This document shows, piece after piece, positions 53,548 to 62,608 of a stretch of 64,000 nucleotides of DNA. The DNA comes from Micromonospora sp. MP36. GTDB lineage: Bacteria > Actinomycetota > Actinomycetes > Mycobacteriales > Micromonosporaceae. The notes below the pieces were generated by a model. That model saw only the letters and a list, made by a program, of their open reading frames with translations. It had not been told where the DNA came from and did not search any database. The stretch lies in the NCBI RefSeq assembly GCF_008119785.1, contig NZ_VSFA01000002.1:124001-188000 (forward strand), written 5' to 3'. The translations under genes were made by a program, and so were the position numbers. Position 1 is the first letter of the stretch; the number at the start of each line of letters is the position of its first letter.

Positions 53548-53572
53548 CATTCCTCCGTTCGGATGAGGAATG
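53548..53572. promoter_or_regulatory. inverted repeat between PRTase and RlpA-like genes
   Basis: CATTCCTC (53548-53555) and GAGGAATG (53565-53572) with a 9-bp spacer, 18 bp from the PRTase start and 125 bp from the RlpA-like start. The region falls in GC content, as promoters do here. Candidate operator for either gene. Confidence 0.4.
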
Positions 53573-53696
53573 TTCACACGAGCGGATACACGTATCGGGG
53601 TAAATATGGGCATAGCACCATGATCACGTTGACTTCGGAAGTGCTTCTCTCGTTACGGTCCAAGCCGGTTTGCTCCGCTGACGAAAGGACCGCGCG

Positions 53697-54344
53697 GTGG
53701 CTGGTAGGCACCTCCGTACCCGCAAGTTCTCCTCGCCCGCCGGCATCGCCGCCACCGCGGCCGTCGGCGTGGTGCTCGCCGTCGGTGGCACCGTCGGCGC
53801 GGTCCGGCTCACCTCCGGGGAGCCCGCGGCCGAGCCCGCCGTCGCCGAGTCCCTGCCCAGCGCCGTCGTTCCCACCTCGGCCACCCCGTCGCCGACCGCG
53901 TCCGCCACGCCGAGCGCGTCCGGCACGCCGAGCCTCAGCCCGTCGCCCAAGGCCACCCCGAGCCCGAAGGCGACCCGTACCCAGGCGGCCTCCCGGAGCC
54001 TGACCCGGACCGCGAGTCCGAAGCCCACCGCGAAGAAGACCACTCCGGCGCCGAAGGTCGTGAGCAGCGGCTCCTGCGGAGCGTCCTTCTACGACGAGGG
54101 TCAGATGACCGCGAACGGGGAGACCTTCAACCCGAACGCCATGACCGCCGCGCACAAGACCCTGCCGTTCGACACGAAGGTCCGGGTGACCAATCCGGCC
54201 AACGGCAAGTCGGTGGTCGTCCGGATCAACGACCGCGGCCCGTACGTCGACGGTCGCTGCCTGGACCTGTCCCGCGCTGCCTTCGCGGCGATCGCCTCGA
54301 CCGATCTCGGCGAGGTGACCGTCCGGTACGAGGTCCTCGGCTGA
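53697..54344 (+). CDS. RlpA-like secreted protein (double-psi beta barrel)
   Basis: 215 residues from a GTG at 53697, GAAAGGA upstream. Uncleaved or weak signal anchor (about 15-42), a Ser/Pro/Thr/Lys linker (about 45-125) and an RlpA-like DPBB domain (about 127-215: [60 protein letters not shown]). RlpA homologues are septal lytic transglycosylases acting on denuded glycans; the Asp in NDRGP is conserved. Activity here is inferred. Confidence 0.88.
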   Translation: MAGRHLRTRKFSSPAGIAATAAVGVVLAVGGTVGAVRLTSGEPAAEPAVAESLPSAVVPTSATPSPTASATPSASGTPSLSPSPKATPSPKATRTQAASRSLTRTASPKPTAKKTTPAPKVVSSGSCGASFYDEGQMTANGETFNPNAMTAAHKTLPFDTKVRVTNPANGKSVVVRINDRGPYVDGRCLDLSRAAFAAIASTDLGEVTVRYEVLG

Positions 54345-54444
54345 CCGGGTGACCGGGGGCGATCGTGCCGCCGGAGCGATCCGGCCGGGCAGAATACCGT
54401 CGGACGACGGGTCAGGTTCATTCACCCGTTCACGTCCATCAGGC

Positions 54445-55572
54445 ATGCTGTCCGGTGTACGCACGCAAGCCTTCCAGTCGGGCCACGGCCCGCTGAGTCC
54501 CGGATCCCGCGCCGGCCTCGGCGCGGCCCTCGGGCTGCTCGCACTCGTCTCCGCCGTGGAGATCGCGGACGGCCCCAGCGCGCACTACATCGCGTTGATG
54601 GCCGCCGCCCCGGTCCTCGCCGCCGCGCTGGCCTCCTGGCGGGTCGTCCTCGGGGTGGGCGTCCTGGCCACCGGGGTCGGCGGCTCCTTCGCCCTCGTCG
54701 AGCCGACCATGTCGCTGGTCACCGCGGTCAACGTCGCGGGCATCGCGCTGGCCACCGCGATCGCCGCCGCCGTGGCCGCGGCCCGCCAACGCCAGTCCGA
54801 GCGGATCGCCGAACTGTCCCGGCTCGCCTCGGTCGCCCAGCAGGCGGTGCTCCGGCCGCTCGGCCCGCAGGTGGGCACCCTCGCGGTGGCCGCCTCCTAC
54901 ATCTCCTCCACGGCCACCGCGGTGATCGGCGGCGACCTGTACGAGGTGATGGACACTCCGTACGGCGTCCGCATGATCATTGGCGACGTCCGCGGCAAGG
55001 GGCTGGACGCGGTCCGGCTGGCCAGCATCGTCCTCGGCTCCTACCGGCATGTGGCGTACGAGCGGGCGGACCTGCGCGCCGTGGTGACCGACCTGGACCG
55101 GGCGGTGGCCCGCAACGTGGGCGACGAGGACTTCGTCACCGCCGCGCTGGTCGAGGAGCGGGGTGGCACGCTCACCATCGTCAACTGCGGGCACCCGCCG
55201 CCGCTGCTGCTGCGCGGGGGCGAGGTGATCCCGCTCGAACCCCCGGCGCCCGCGCCTCCGCTCGGCTTCATGCCGGTGGTCCGGCCCCGGGTGGAACGGC
55301 TCGAACCGGGCGACCGGCTGCTGCTCTTCACCGACGGGCTCGGCGAGGCCCGCCGGGACGGCGAGTTCTTCCCGACCGCCGACCGGGCGTGGCGGCTGCT
55401 CGGCCACGGGACGGTGGCCGACGGCCTGGCCTCGCTGGAGACGGCCCTGGTCGAGTGGGTGCACGGTCGGCTCGACGACGACATCGCGCTGGTCCTGATG
55501 GAATACACCGGCCCGGCCCGCGACGTGACGGCGCCCGTGCCGAGCTGGGAGGTCGGCGCGGCGGAGAGCTGA
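54445..55572 (+). CDS. membrane SpoIIE-type PP2C phosphatase
   Basis: 375 residues from the ATG at 54445; there is no strong ribosome binding site. Four or so transmembrane helices (about 20-112), a short coiled coil (RQRQSERIAELSRLASVAQQ) and an RsbU/SpoIIE domain (about 145-360) with YISSTATAVIGGDLYEV, VRMIIGDVRGKGLDA, NCGHPPPLLL, LLLFTDGLGEAR and DDDIALVLMEY. These phosphatases usually dephosphorylate anti-sigma factor antagonists. No partner STAS or kinase gene lies nearby. Convergent with the MarR gene (3-bp gap). Confidence 0.9.
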   Translation: MLSGVRTQAFQSGHGPLSPGSRAGLGAALGLLALVSAVEIADGPSAHYIALMAAAPVLAAALASWRVVLGVGVLATGVGGSFALVEPTMSLVTAVNVAGIALATAIAAAVAAARQRQSERIAELSRLASVAQQAVLRPLGPQVGTLAVAASYISSTATAVIGGDLYEVMDTPYGVRMIIGDVRGKGLDAVRLASIVLGSYRHVAYERADLRAVVTDLDRAVARNVGDEDFVTAALVEERGGTLTIVNCGHPPPLLLRGGEVIPLEPPAPAPPLGFMPVVRPRVERLEPGDRLLLFTDGLGEARRDGEFFPTADRAWRLLGHGTVADGLASLETALVEWVHGRLDDDIALVLMEYTGPARDVTAPVPSWEVGAAES

Positions 55573-55575
55573 AGG

Positions 55576-56064
55576 TCACCTTTCGGCCAGCTCGTCGGTG
55601 GCCCTCCGCCCGGCTTCCCCGGCCCGGCGCAGGAAGTCGGCGATCACCTCCAGCTGGGCTTCGTCGTACCCGGCGCAGAGCTCATCCATCGCGGCGTTCA
55701 TGCCCGCGTACAGGCGGAACAGCTCGCCGTTGCGCTCGCGCAGGGCCCGGACGGCCACCGAGCGGCGATCGGTGGCGTCAGGGTCCCGCTCGCGCACGAT
55801 CCAGCCGCCCCGTTCGAGGCGGTCCAGGATGCCGGTCATGGTGGCCGGGTGCAGGCCCGCCCGGCGGGCCAGCGTGCCGGGACTGAGCGGCCCGTGCCGG
55901 GAGATCAGGTCGAGACAGTCCAGGTCCACGTCGCGCAGCGAGAGACGTACGCCGACCTGGTGGTTCAGCAGCGCGAGCTGGTTGTTCAGCTCCCGCATCG
56001 CCTCCTTGATCCGGGTGGCCGTCCGGCGGTGCCGCCGCGCGTCCGCATGTTCTACGGAACTCAT
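55576..56064 (-). CDS. MarR-family regulator
   Basis: 162 residues from the ATG at 56064 (GAGGT upstream). Winged helix about 35-105: LDCLDLISRHGPLSPGTLARRAGLHPATMTGILDRLERGGWIVRERDPDATDRRSVAV. A C-terminal helix follows for dimerisation. Divergent from the NAD(P)H-binding oxidoreductase gene across an 87-bp gap with an imperfect palindrome (56078-56093), so it probably represses that gene. Confidence 0.9.
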   Translation of the reverse strand: MSSVEHADARRHRRTATRIKEAMRELNNQLALLNHQVGVRLSLRDVDLDCLDLISRHGPLSPGTLARRAGLHPATMTGILDRLERGGWIVRERDPDATDRRSVAVRALRERNGELFRLYAGMNAAMDELCAGYDEAQLEVIADFLRRAGEAGRRATDELAER

Positions 56065-56077
56065 ATTGTTTGGACCT

Positions 56078-56093
56078 CGTATCAACTGTTACG
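56078..56093. promoter_or_regulatory. candidate MarR operator
   Basis: CGTATCAACTGTTACG is palindromic at 12 of 16 positions and lies between the divergent MarR and oxidoreductase genes, in a locally AT-rich stretch. Confidence 0.4.
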
Positions 56094-56151
56094 GTTTCCA
56101 TATCTTACGGGAGTCGGCCGCCTGAGGCGGTCGTCGACGAAGGGATGGCAG

Positions 56152-56820
56152 ATGCGGCTCACGATCTTCGGGGCCAGTGGCGGGATCGGACGTCACCTCG
56201 TCGCCCAGGCGCTGGCCGCCGGTCACGACGTCACGGCGGTGGTGCGCGATCCGGCCCGGCTGCCCGATGCTTCCGCGCGCGTCGTCACCGCCGACCTGTC
56301 CGCAGCCGATCCGGGGGCGCTGCGGGCGGCGGTCGCCGGCGCCGACGCGGTGCTGTCCGGCCTGGGCCCTCGGTCCGCGGCCGACGCCGGCGTGGCCTCC
56401 CGGGGCACCCGGGCGGTCGCGGAGGCGATGACCGGGGCGGACGTACGACGGATCGTGGTGGTGAGCGCCGCGCCGGTCGGCGTGGTCCCAACCCCCGGGC
56501 GGCCCCACCCGCCGCGCTACGACGAGGGCGACGGTCCCCTGATGCGCTTCGTGCTCGGGCCGGCGATCCGGCGGGTGTTACGGCGCCACTACGCCGACCT
56601 GGCGCTGATGGAGGAGGAGTTGCGGGACGGTGTCCTGGACTGGACGGTGGTCCGGCCGCCGCGGCTCACCGACGGCCCGCTGACCGGCGGCTACCGCACG
56701 GCGTACGGGCGGAACATCCGGGGCGGCCTGAGCGTGTCCCGGGCCGACGTCGCCCACCTCATGCTCGCGCTGCTGGACCGGCCGCAGTCCGTCCGGCAGA
56801 CCGTCGGCGTCGCTCGCTAG
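56152..56820 (+). CDS. NAD(P)H-binding atypical SDR oxidoreductase
   Basis: 222 residues from the ATG at 56152. Rossmann fold with MRLTIFGASGGIGRHLVAQALAAGHDVTAVVRDP (NADP site), ADAVLSGLG and a VVVSAAPVG strand, as in the NmrA/BVR-B-like SDR a5 group. Substrate unknown; members act as quinone reductases or redox sensors. The MarR partner fits a quinone or electrophile response (inference). Confidence 0.88.
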   Translation: MRLTIFGASGGIGRHLVAQALAAGHDVTAVVRDPARLPDASARVVTADLSAADPGALRAAVAGADAVLSGLGPRSAADAGVASRGTRAVAEAMTGADVRRIVVVSAAPVGVVPTPGRPHPPRYDEGDGPLMRFVLGPAIRRVLRRHYADLALMEEELRDGVLDWTVVRPPRLTDGPLTGGYRTAYGRNIRGGLSVSRADVAHLMLALLDRPQSVRQTVGVAR

Positions 56821-56880
56821 GGCCGGTGTGGCCGGAAGCTGAACCGGGGGTGTGTAATCGCTGTCACTTCGGTGATCGGG

Positions 56881-56930
56881 TTGTCGTTGGCTACCGGTGA
56901 GTAATAGAGTCTCAGTTACTGATCGGTAAT
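56881..56930 (+). promoter_or_regulatory. promoter with two TetR-like operators before the acyl-CoA dehydrogenase
   Basis: TTGTCG (56881-56886) and TAGAGT (56905-56910) with an 18-bp spacer. Operator 1, TACCGGTGAGTA (56892-56903), lies between the boxes. Operator 2, TTACTGATCGGTAA (56916-56929), covers the expected start site. Reverse-complemented, operator 2 reads TTACCGATCAGTAA, matching operator 1 with its flanks at 11 of 14 positions. Repeat spacing is 25 bp. Confidence 0.65.
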
Positions 56931-56957
56931 ATCTGTCCGGAAGCGGGGCCAGCGAGC

Positions 56958-58814
56958 ATGACCCACTACAAGAGCAACCTTCGGGACCTCGAGTTCAACC
57001 TGTTCGAGGTCTTCGGGGCGGACCGGACGTTCGGCCACGAGCCGTACACGGACCTGGACGTCGACACCGCCCGCAGCTTCCTCTCCGAGGTCGACCGCCT
57101 GGCCCGCGAGGACCTGGCCGCCAGCTACTCGGACAGCGACCGCAACCCGCCGGTCTTCGACCCCGCGACACACACCGCCCCGCTGCCGGAGTCGTTCAAG
57201 AAGTCCTACCAGGCGTTCATGGACGCGGAGTTCTGGCGCCTGGACCTGCCGGAGGCCCTCGGCGGCACCAACGCCCCGCGCGCCCTCTGGTGGTCGCTCG
57301 CCGAGTTGGTGCTCGGCGCCAACGCCCCGATCTGGATGTACGCCTCCGGCCCGTCCTTCGCGCACGTGCTGCACGTCGAGGGCACCGAGCGGCAGCAGAA
57401 GTGGGCCAAGCTCTTCATCGAGAAGCAGTGGGGCTCGACCATGGTGCTCACCGAGCCGGACGCCGGCTCGGACGTGGGCGCCGGCCGGACCCGGGCCATC
57501 CCGCAGCCGGACGGCTCGTGGCACATTGAGGGCGTCAAGCGCTTCATCACCTCGGGTGAGCACGACCTCTCCGACAACATCGTCCACTACGTGCTCGCCC
57601 GCCCGGTCGGCGTGGCGGGCGTCGGCGGCCCGGGCACCAAGGGGCTGTCCCTCTTCGTGGTGCCGAAATACCACTTCGACGAGGAGACCGGCGAGCTGGG
57701 CGAGCGCAACGGCGTCTTCGCCACCAACGTCGAGCACAAGATGGGCCTGAAGGTCTCCAACACCTGTGAGATGACCTTCGGCGAGCACGGCGTCCCGGCC
57801 AAGGGCTGGCTGCTCGGCGACAAGCACGACGGCATCCGGCAGATGTTCATGATCATCGAGTACGCCCGGATGATGGTCGGCACCAAGGCGATCGCCACCC
57901 TCTCCACCGGCTACCTGAACGCCCTGGAGTACGCGAAGAACCGGGTGCAGGGCGCCGACCTGACCCGGTCGACCGACAAGACCGCCCCGCGCGTGACCGT
58001 CACCCACCACCCGGACGTGCGTCGTTCGCTGCTGCTGCAGAAGTCGTACGCCGAGGGCCTGCGGGCCCTGGTCTGCTACACGGCCACCTGGCAGGACAAG
58101 GTCGCCATCGCCGAGGCGGCCGGTGACGAGAAGGCCACCAAGCTGGCCAAGCGGGTCAACGACCTGCTCCTGCCGCTGGTCAAGGGCGTCGGCTCCGAGC
58201 GGGCGTACGAGCTGCTCGGTCACGAGGCGCTGCAGACCTTCGGCGGCTCGGGCTTCCTCCAGGACTACCCGCTGGAGCAGTACGTCCGGGATTCCAAGAT
58301 CGACACCCTGTACGAGGGCACCACGGCGATCCAGAGCCTCGACCTGATCTTCCGGAAGATCGTCCGGGACAACGGCAAGGCCCTGCTGGCGGTGGCCGGT
58401 GAGATCCAGGAGTTCATCGCCTCCGAGGCCGGCAATGGTCAGCTCAAGGAGGAGCGGCAGGCGCTCGGCAAGGCCCTCGCCGAGATCCAGAACATCCTCG
58501 GCGTGCTGACTGGATGGCTCGGCGAGGCCCAGGGCGGCGACGCGCGGGCCCTCTACAAGGTCGGCCTGAGCAGCCGCCGGTTCCTGCTGGCGGTCGGCGA
58601 CCTGGTGGTCGGCTGGCTGCTGCAGAAGCAGGCGGACGTGGCGTTGCAGGCGCTGGCCGGCGAGGTCTCCGCCGCTGACAAGGCGTTCTACACCGGCAAG
58701 GTGGCCGCCGCCCGGTTCTTCGCCCGGGAGGTGCTGCCCCGGATCGGCGCCGACCGGCGGATCATCGAGGGCGCCGACCTGGAGATCATGGACCTCCCGG
58801 AGGAGGCGTTCTGA
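56958..58814 (+). CDS. fadE: acyl-CoA dehydrogenase (FadE5-like)
   Basis: 618 residues, longer than the usual 380, matching the FadE5/long-chain group. Domains: N-terminal helical (about 40-160), middle barrel (about 160-275; [20 protein letters not shown] and [10 protein letters not shown] bind FAD), C-terminal helical (about 285-480) with [12 protein letters not shown] carrying catalytic Glu453, then a roughly 120-residue C-terminal extension. First step of beta-oxidation, passing electrons to ETF. Upstream operators suggest fatty-acyl-responsive control. Confidence 0.94.
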   Translation: MTHYKSNLRDLEFNLFEVFGADRTFGHEPYTDLDVDTARSFLSEVDRLAREDLAASYSDSDRNPPVFDPATHTAPLPESFKKSYQAFMDAEFWRLDLPEALGGTNAPRALWWSLAELVLGANAPIWMYASGPSFAHVLHVEGTERQQKWAKLFIEKQWGSTMVLTEPDAGSDVGAGRTRAIPQPDGSWHIEGVKRFITSGEHDLSDNIVHYVLARPVGVAGVGGPGTKGLSLFVVPKYHFDEETGELGERNGVFATNVEHKMGLKVSNTCEMTFGEHGVPAKGWLLGDKHDGIRQMFMIIEYARMMVGTKAIATLSTGYLNALEYAKNRVQGADLTRSTDKTAPRVTVTHHPDVRRSLLLQKSYAEGLRALVCYTATWQDKVAIAEAAGDEKATKLAKRVNDLLLPLVKGVGSERAYELLGHEALQTFGGSGFLQDYPLEQYVRDSKIDTLYEGTTAIQSLDLIFRKIVRDNGKALLAVAGEIQEFIASEAGNGQLKEERQALGKALAEIQNILGVLTGWLGEAQGGDARALYKVGLSSRRFLLAVGDLVVGWLLQKQADVALQALAGEVSAADKAFYTGKVAAARFFAREVLPRIGADRRIIEGADLEIMDLPEEAF

Positions 58815-58847
58815 TCCCCGTGGGGTGATCGGACCGGTTTGCTGACG

Positions 58848-58889
58848 AACGGCGGCCGGCGAGCGGGTGGCTCGCCGGGCGCCGCCGTT
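58848..58889 (+). terminator. terminator of the acyl-CoA dehydrogenase gene
   Basis: Two stacked perfect stems of 9 and 8 bp (58848-58856 with 58881-58889; 58857-58864 with 58870-58877) with a 3-base bulge, followed by TTTGTTT. Confidence 0.75.
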
Positions 58890-58990
58890 TGTTTCGCGGC
58901 CCGGCCGGTAGGCCGGCCGCCTGACGGGTAACCGTCGCGGACCACGACCGGACACGCCCAAGGGCCACCGCACGGGGGAGTGCAGCGCAC

Positions 58991-59260
58991 ATGGGCATTG
59001 GAAGCGGAATCTTTCTGATCGCCGTCGGCGCGATCCTGACCTTTGCTATCCGGGCCAACGTCTGGTGGATCGACCTGCGCGCGGTCGGCTGGGTGCTCAT
59101 CCTGGCCGGGCTCGCCGTCCTGCTCACCACGCTCTGGTTCTGGCAGGACCGGCGCAAGCGGGCCCGCACGCTGATCGTGGAGGAGAACCGGCTCTCCCAT
59201 CCGACCGCGATGATGCCGCCGCCGCCCGATCCGCCGCCGCCCACGGCACCACCGTCCTGA
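58991..59260 (+). CDS. DUF6458-family membrane protein (copy 1)
   Basis: 89 residues. Two transmembrane helices (about 4-22 and 32-52) in MGIGSGIFLIAVGAILTFAIRANVWWIDLRAVGWVLILAGLAVLLTTLWFW, then a basic stretch and a Pro-rich tail. Shares about two thirds of its first 50 residues with the gene at 60003. Function unknown. Confidence 0.88.
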   Translation: MGIGSGIFLIAVGAILTFAIRANVWWIDLRAVGWVLILAGLAVLLTTLWFWQDRRKRARTLIVEENRLSHPTAMMPPPPDPPPPTAPPS

Positions 59261-59303
59261 CCGTGGTCCCGGCGGACCAGTGCCCGGGACCGGTGCCAAG
59301 AGG

Positions 59304-59340
59304 GGGCCCCTTCGCTACGCGAGGCGTTGAGAAGGGGCCC
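59304..59340. repeat. inverted repeat between convergent genes
   Basis: GGGCCCCTTC (59304-59313) and GAAGGGGCCC (59331-59340) with a 17-bp spacer, between DUF6458 copy 1 and the phosphatase remnant. Terminator-like; the sequence also resembles dispersed intergenic repeats of Micromonospora as I recall them. Confidence 0.55.
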
Positions 59341-59351
59341 TTCCCTGCGCC

Positions 59352-59887
59352 TCAGCCGCGGGCGGTGTGGCGGGCGGTGATGGGCGCGCCACCCGGTCCC
59401 AGGTTCGTCCAGCTGGTGGTCAGGAGGTGCACCGCCAGGTCGTGGTGCGCAGCCCGTCCGGATCCGCCCCCTCTGGGTCGAGTAGCGCCGAGAGCAGCGA
59501 GATGCCCGGGTTGTGGCCGATCAGCAGCACCGTGCCAGTCTCCGCCGGGACCGCCCGGACCAGCGTCAACAGGTCCTCCGGCTGCGCCTCGTACGCGGTC
59601 GCCGCGTAGCGCACCACCGGCGACGACCCGGCCGGTCCGCCCTCCGGCGGGGAGCCCGTCATGCCCAGCGCCACCCCGTGCCAGGTCTGCCGGGTGCGCC
59701 GGGCCGTGGAACAGATCACCACGTCCGGGAGGAGGGTGTGCCGGGCCAGCCAGGCCCCCGCCGCCGCCGCGTCGGCGTGCCCCCGCGCGGTGAGCGGACG
59801 CTCCGCGTCGGGGACGTCCCGGTACTGCTCGGCCTTGGCGTGCCGGAGCAGCACCAACGCGTGCTGCTGGTTCCTGCCCTCCGTCAT
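59352..59887 (-). pseudogene. SixA-type phosphohistidine phosphatase with a 3' frameshift
   Basis: The main frame (59420-59887, 155 codons) has the histidine-phosphatase motifs LVLLRHAKAEQY (catalytic His), RPLTARGHADA and LLIGHNPGISLL (second His), then stops early after DPDGLRT. Shifting frame at that point restores a coherent tail, HDLAVHLLTTSWTNLGPGG then APITARHTARG, ending at 59352. One missing base in the ACC-ACG run near 59440 would explain it. Both catalytic His remain, so activity may survive. A sequencing error is possible. Confidence 0.75.
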
Positions 59888-60002
59888 GCGCCCAGCTTGC
59901 CTGATTGGCGATCGGACCGCCTGGGTAAGTCGATGCGTGCCGCTACCTCAGCCATGGCCGCGGCGGTAGGAAACGCCAGCAGAACGCCAAGGAGGCGACG
60001 TC

Positions 60003-60290
60003 ATGGGCATCGGTGCCAGCATCTTCCTCATCGCGCTGGGCGCGATCTTCGCGTTCGCCATCGACGCCAACCTGGGATGGCTCAACCTGAACGTCGTGGG
60101 CTGGGTGCTCATGCTCGCCGGCGTCGTCGGGCTGCTCACCACGCTCTACTTCTGGAACAACCGCCGCCGTACCGTGGTCGCCCGGCCGGTCCGGGAGCAG
60201 GTCGTCGCCGAGCCCGTGGTGCCAGTGCAGGACGACCGGGTCGTGCGCGAGGAGTACCGCGAGGTGCGCCGCCCGGGCTACCCGGCCTGA
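60003..60290 (+). CDS. DUF6458-family membrane protein (copy 2)
   Basis: 95 residues. MGIGASIFLIALGAIFAFAIDANLGWLNLNVVGWVLMLAGVVGLLTTLYFW carries two transmembrane helices, followed by a charged cytosolic tail (VREEYREVRRPGYPA). Clear paralogue of 58991; the tails differ entirely. AAGGAGG upstream of the ATG. Function unknown. Confidence 0.9.
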   Translation: MGIGASIFLIALGAIFAFAIDANLGWLNLNVVGWVLMLAGVVGLLTTLYFWNNRRRTVVARPVREQVVAEPVVPVQDDRVVREEYREVRRPGYPA

Positions 60291-60306
60291 GCCACCCCGA
60301 GATGGT

Positions 60307-60336
60307 CGAGGGCCCCGCGCCGCCGCGGGGCCCTCG
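60307..60336. terminator. bidirectional terminator
   Basis: A perfect 12-bp stem (60307-60318 with 60325-60336) between DUF6458 copy 2 and the convergent trhA gene. Confidence 0.8.
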
Positions 60337-60372
60337 CACCGTTTCCCGGGTGGCGGGTCCGGCGCGGCGTGG

Positions 60373-61047
60373 TCAGGCGAAGAGGGCGAAGTAGATCGCG
60401 ACGTGGTGGCAGATCGCCGCGACCAGGGTGCAGGCGTGGAAGAACTCGTGATGACCGAAGACCGTCGGCCACGGGTTCGGCCGGCGCAGCGCGTAGAAGA
60501 CCGCGCCGACGCTGTAGATCGCGCCGCCAACGATCAGCAGCACCAGGGCGGTGACCCCGCCGGCGTGCAGGATCTGCGGCAGCATGGCCACCGCGACCCA
60601 GCCGAGGGCCAGGTAGAGCGGCGCGGAGACCCAGCGCGGGGCGTGCGGCCAGATCATTTTCAGCGCCACCCCGAACAGGGCCCCACCCCACACCAGGCCG
60701 AGCATGACCTCGGCCGGGCGAGGATCGAGCAGCAGCGCGCAGAACGGGGTGTACGTGCCGGCGATGAACACGAAGATCATCGAATGGTCCATCCGGCGCA
60801 TGATCTGGTAGCCGCGCTCGGACCACACCCGACGGTGGTAGAGGGCGCTGGTGCCGAAGAGACCACACACGGTCAGGCTGTAGATCAGACAGCTCACCAG
60901 GGGTGCCCAGCCGGGGCGGGCCGCCGCGATGGAGCAGAGCACGATGCCGCAGACGAGCGCGGTGAAGAACGCGTAGGTGTGCAGCCAGCCGCGCATCCGG
61001 GGTTTACCGATGTCGACCGGCTTGAGCCGAAGCGGTGCGGAGGTCAC
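60373..61047 (-). CDS. trhA: TrhA/hemolysin III (PAQR-family) membrane protein
   Basis: 224 residues from a GTG. Seven transmembrane helices and the PAQR/HlyIII motifs SALYHRRVWSERGYQIMRRMDHSMIFVFIAGTYTPF and GHHEFFHACTLVAAICHH, whose His residues bind metal. Bacterial TrhA tunes membrane fluidity and energetics. TAGCCT lies six bases before the GTG on its strand, with a CTACGG-CA-CCGTAG palindrome (61057-61070) overlapping, so a leaderless, regulated transcript is possible. Confidence 0.92.
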   Translation of the reverse strand: MTSAPLRLKPVDIGKPRMRGWLHTYAFFTALVCGIVLCSIAAARPGWAPLVSCLIYSLTVCGLFGTSALYHRRVWSERGYQIMRRMDHSMIFVFIAGTYTPFCALLLDPRPAEVMLGLVWGGALFGVALKMIWPHAPRWVSAPLYLALGWVAVAMLPQILHAGGVTALVLLIVGGAIYSVGAVFYALRRPNPWPTVFGHHEFFHACTLVAAICHHVAIYFALFA

Positions 61048-61154
61048 GCCAATAGGCTACGGCACCGTAGGTTACCTGCAAGTAGTGTGGACCGTCACGC
61101 CGCCTGAACGGTCGGCGGACGCTGGCGGACGGCACGATCCGCGAGGATGGCCGG

Positions 61155-61763
61155 ATGCGGATCAGACTCGTCGGCGCGCACGCCCTGCTGCTCGACTGCG
61201 ACGACCTCGACCAAGTCCAGGCGTGGCGGGCCGAGCTGTGGCGGCGGCGGGCGGCAGGTGAGCTGAGCGCCGTCGAGATCGTCCCCGCGGCGGCCACCGT
61301 GCTGGTCGACGGCGTACCGGACCCGGCGGCGGCCGCCGCGCGGATCGCCGGGTGGACCCCGCGGGCCGACGCCGCCCCGGCCGACGCCGCCGAGGTCGAG
61401 GTCCCCACCGTGTACGACGGAGCGGACCTGCCCGTGGTCGCTGAACACTGGGGCGTCGACGTGCCGGCCGTGGTGGAGCGGCTGCGGCGTACCGAGTTCC
61501 GGGTGGCGTTCTGCGGGTTCGCGCCCGGGTTCGCGTACCTGACCGGGCTGCCCGCGCAGCTGGCCGTGCCGCGGCTGGCCACCCCGCGTACCCGGGTGCC
61601 GGCCGGGTCGGTCGCGCTGGCCGGCCCGTACGCCGGGATCTACCCGACCGCCTCGCCCGGCGGCTGGCTGCTGGTCGGGCGGACCGACCTGGTCCTCTTC
61701 GACGTGCGGGCCGACCCGCCGGCCCGGCTCACGCCCGGCACCCGGGTACGGCTGGTCGCATGA
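61155..61763 (+). CDS. pxpB: 5-oxoprolinase subunit PxpB
   Basis: 202 residues. KipI-family domain: VPTVYDGADLPVVAEHWGVD, EFRVAFCGFAPGFAYLTGLP, PRLATPRTRVPAGSVALAG and YAGIYPTASPGGWLLVGRT. With PxpC and PxpA it hydrolyses 5-oxoproline (a non-enzymatic glutamine breakdown product) to glutamate using ATP. First gene of the operon, divergent from trhA; overlaps pxpC by 4 bp. Confidence 0.95.
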   Translation: MRIRLVGAHALLLDCDDLDQVQAWRAELWRRRAAGELSAVEIVPAAATVLVDGVPDPAAAAARIAGWTPRADAAPADAAEVEVPTVYDGADLPVVAEHWGVDVPAVVERLRRTEFRVAFCGFAPGFAYLTGLPAQLAVPRLATPRTRVPAGSVALAGPYAGIYPTASPGGWLLVGRTDLVLFDVRADPPARLTPGTRVRLVA

Positions 61764-62608
61764 TCGAGGTGCTCCGGGCCGGTGCCCTTACCACCGTGCA
61801 GGACCAGGGCCGGCCCGGGTACGCACACCTCGGCGTGCCCCGCTCCGGCGCGCTCGACCCGGCCGCGTTGCGCCTGGCCAACCGGCTCGTCGGCAACCCG
61901 GAGACCGCCGCCGGGCTGGAGATCACGCTGACCGGCTGCGCGCTCCGCGTCACCCGGGCCGTCACCGTGGCGCTCACCGGCGCCGAGGTGGACGTCCGCG
62001 CCGACCGGCGGGCGGGGGACGTGGGCCGGCCACTGTCGCTGCCCGCCGGGGCGGTGCTGCGGATCGGTCCCGCCCGCGTCGGGCTGCGTAGCTGGCTGGC
62101 CGTCTCCGGCGGGATCGACGTGCCGCCGGTGCTGGGCAGCCGCGCCACCGACACGCTCTCCGGCCTCGGCCCGCCCCCGGTACGCGACGGCGACCGGCTG
62201 CCCCTCGGCCGGCCCGCCGGTCACCCCGCCCCGGTGGACGTCACCGCCGGCCCGGCCCTCCCCGACCGGCTGCGACTGACCGTCCGCCCCGGCCCGCGGC
62301 ACGACTGGTTCACCCCCGCCGCGCTGGACCTGCTGTTCACCACCGCGTACGCGATCAGCCCGGCGAGCAACCGGGTCGGCGCGCGACTGGTCGGCGCGGC
62401 GCTGCCCCGCGCGGTGGCCGGGGAACTGCCCAGCGAGGGCCTTGTCCTCGGCGCGGTGCAGGTGCCGCCCGACGGCCAACCGCTGATCTTCCTGGCCGAC
62501 CACCCGACCACCGGCGGCTACCCCGTGATCGGGGTGGTGGACGACGTGACGCCGCTCGCGCAGGCCCGCCCAGGGACTACGGTGACGTTCCATGGACCTC
62601 AACGCTGA
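61760..62608 (+). CDS. pxpC: 5-oxoprolinase subunit PxpC
   Basis: 282 residues. KipA-family: MIEVLRAGALTTVQDQGRPGYAHLGVPRSGALDPAALRLANRLVGN at the start and RPGPRHDWF, TSNRVGARL-like SPASNRVGARLVG mid-protein. Works as a complex with PxpB to phosphorylate or activate oxoproline for PxpA. Overlaps pxpA by 17 bp, so strong translational coupling. Confidence 0.95.
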   Translation: MIEVLRAGALTTVQDQGRPGYAHLGVPRSGALDPAALRLANRLVGNPETAAGLEITLTGCALRVTRAVTVALTGAEVDVRADRRAGDVGRPLSLPAGAVLRIGPARVGLRSWLAVSGGIDVPPVLGSRATDTLSGLGPPPVRDGDRLPLGRPAGHPAPVDVTAGPALPDRLRLTVRPGPRHDWFTPAALDLLFTTAYAISPASNRVGARLVGAALPRAVAGELPSEGLVLGAVQVPPDGQPLIFLADHPTTGGYPVIGVVDDVTPLAQARPGTTVTFHGPQR

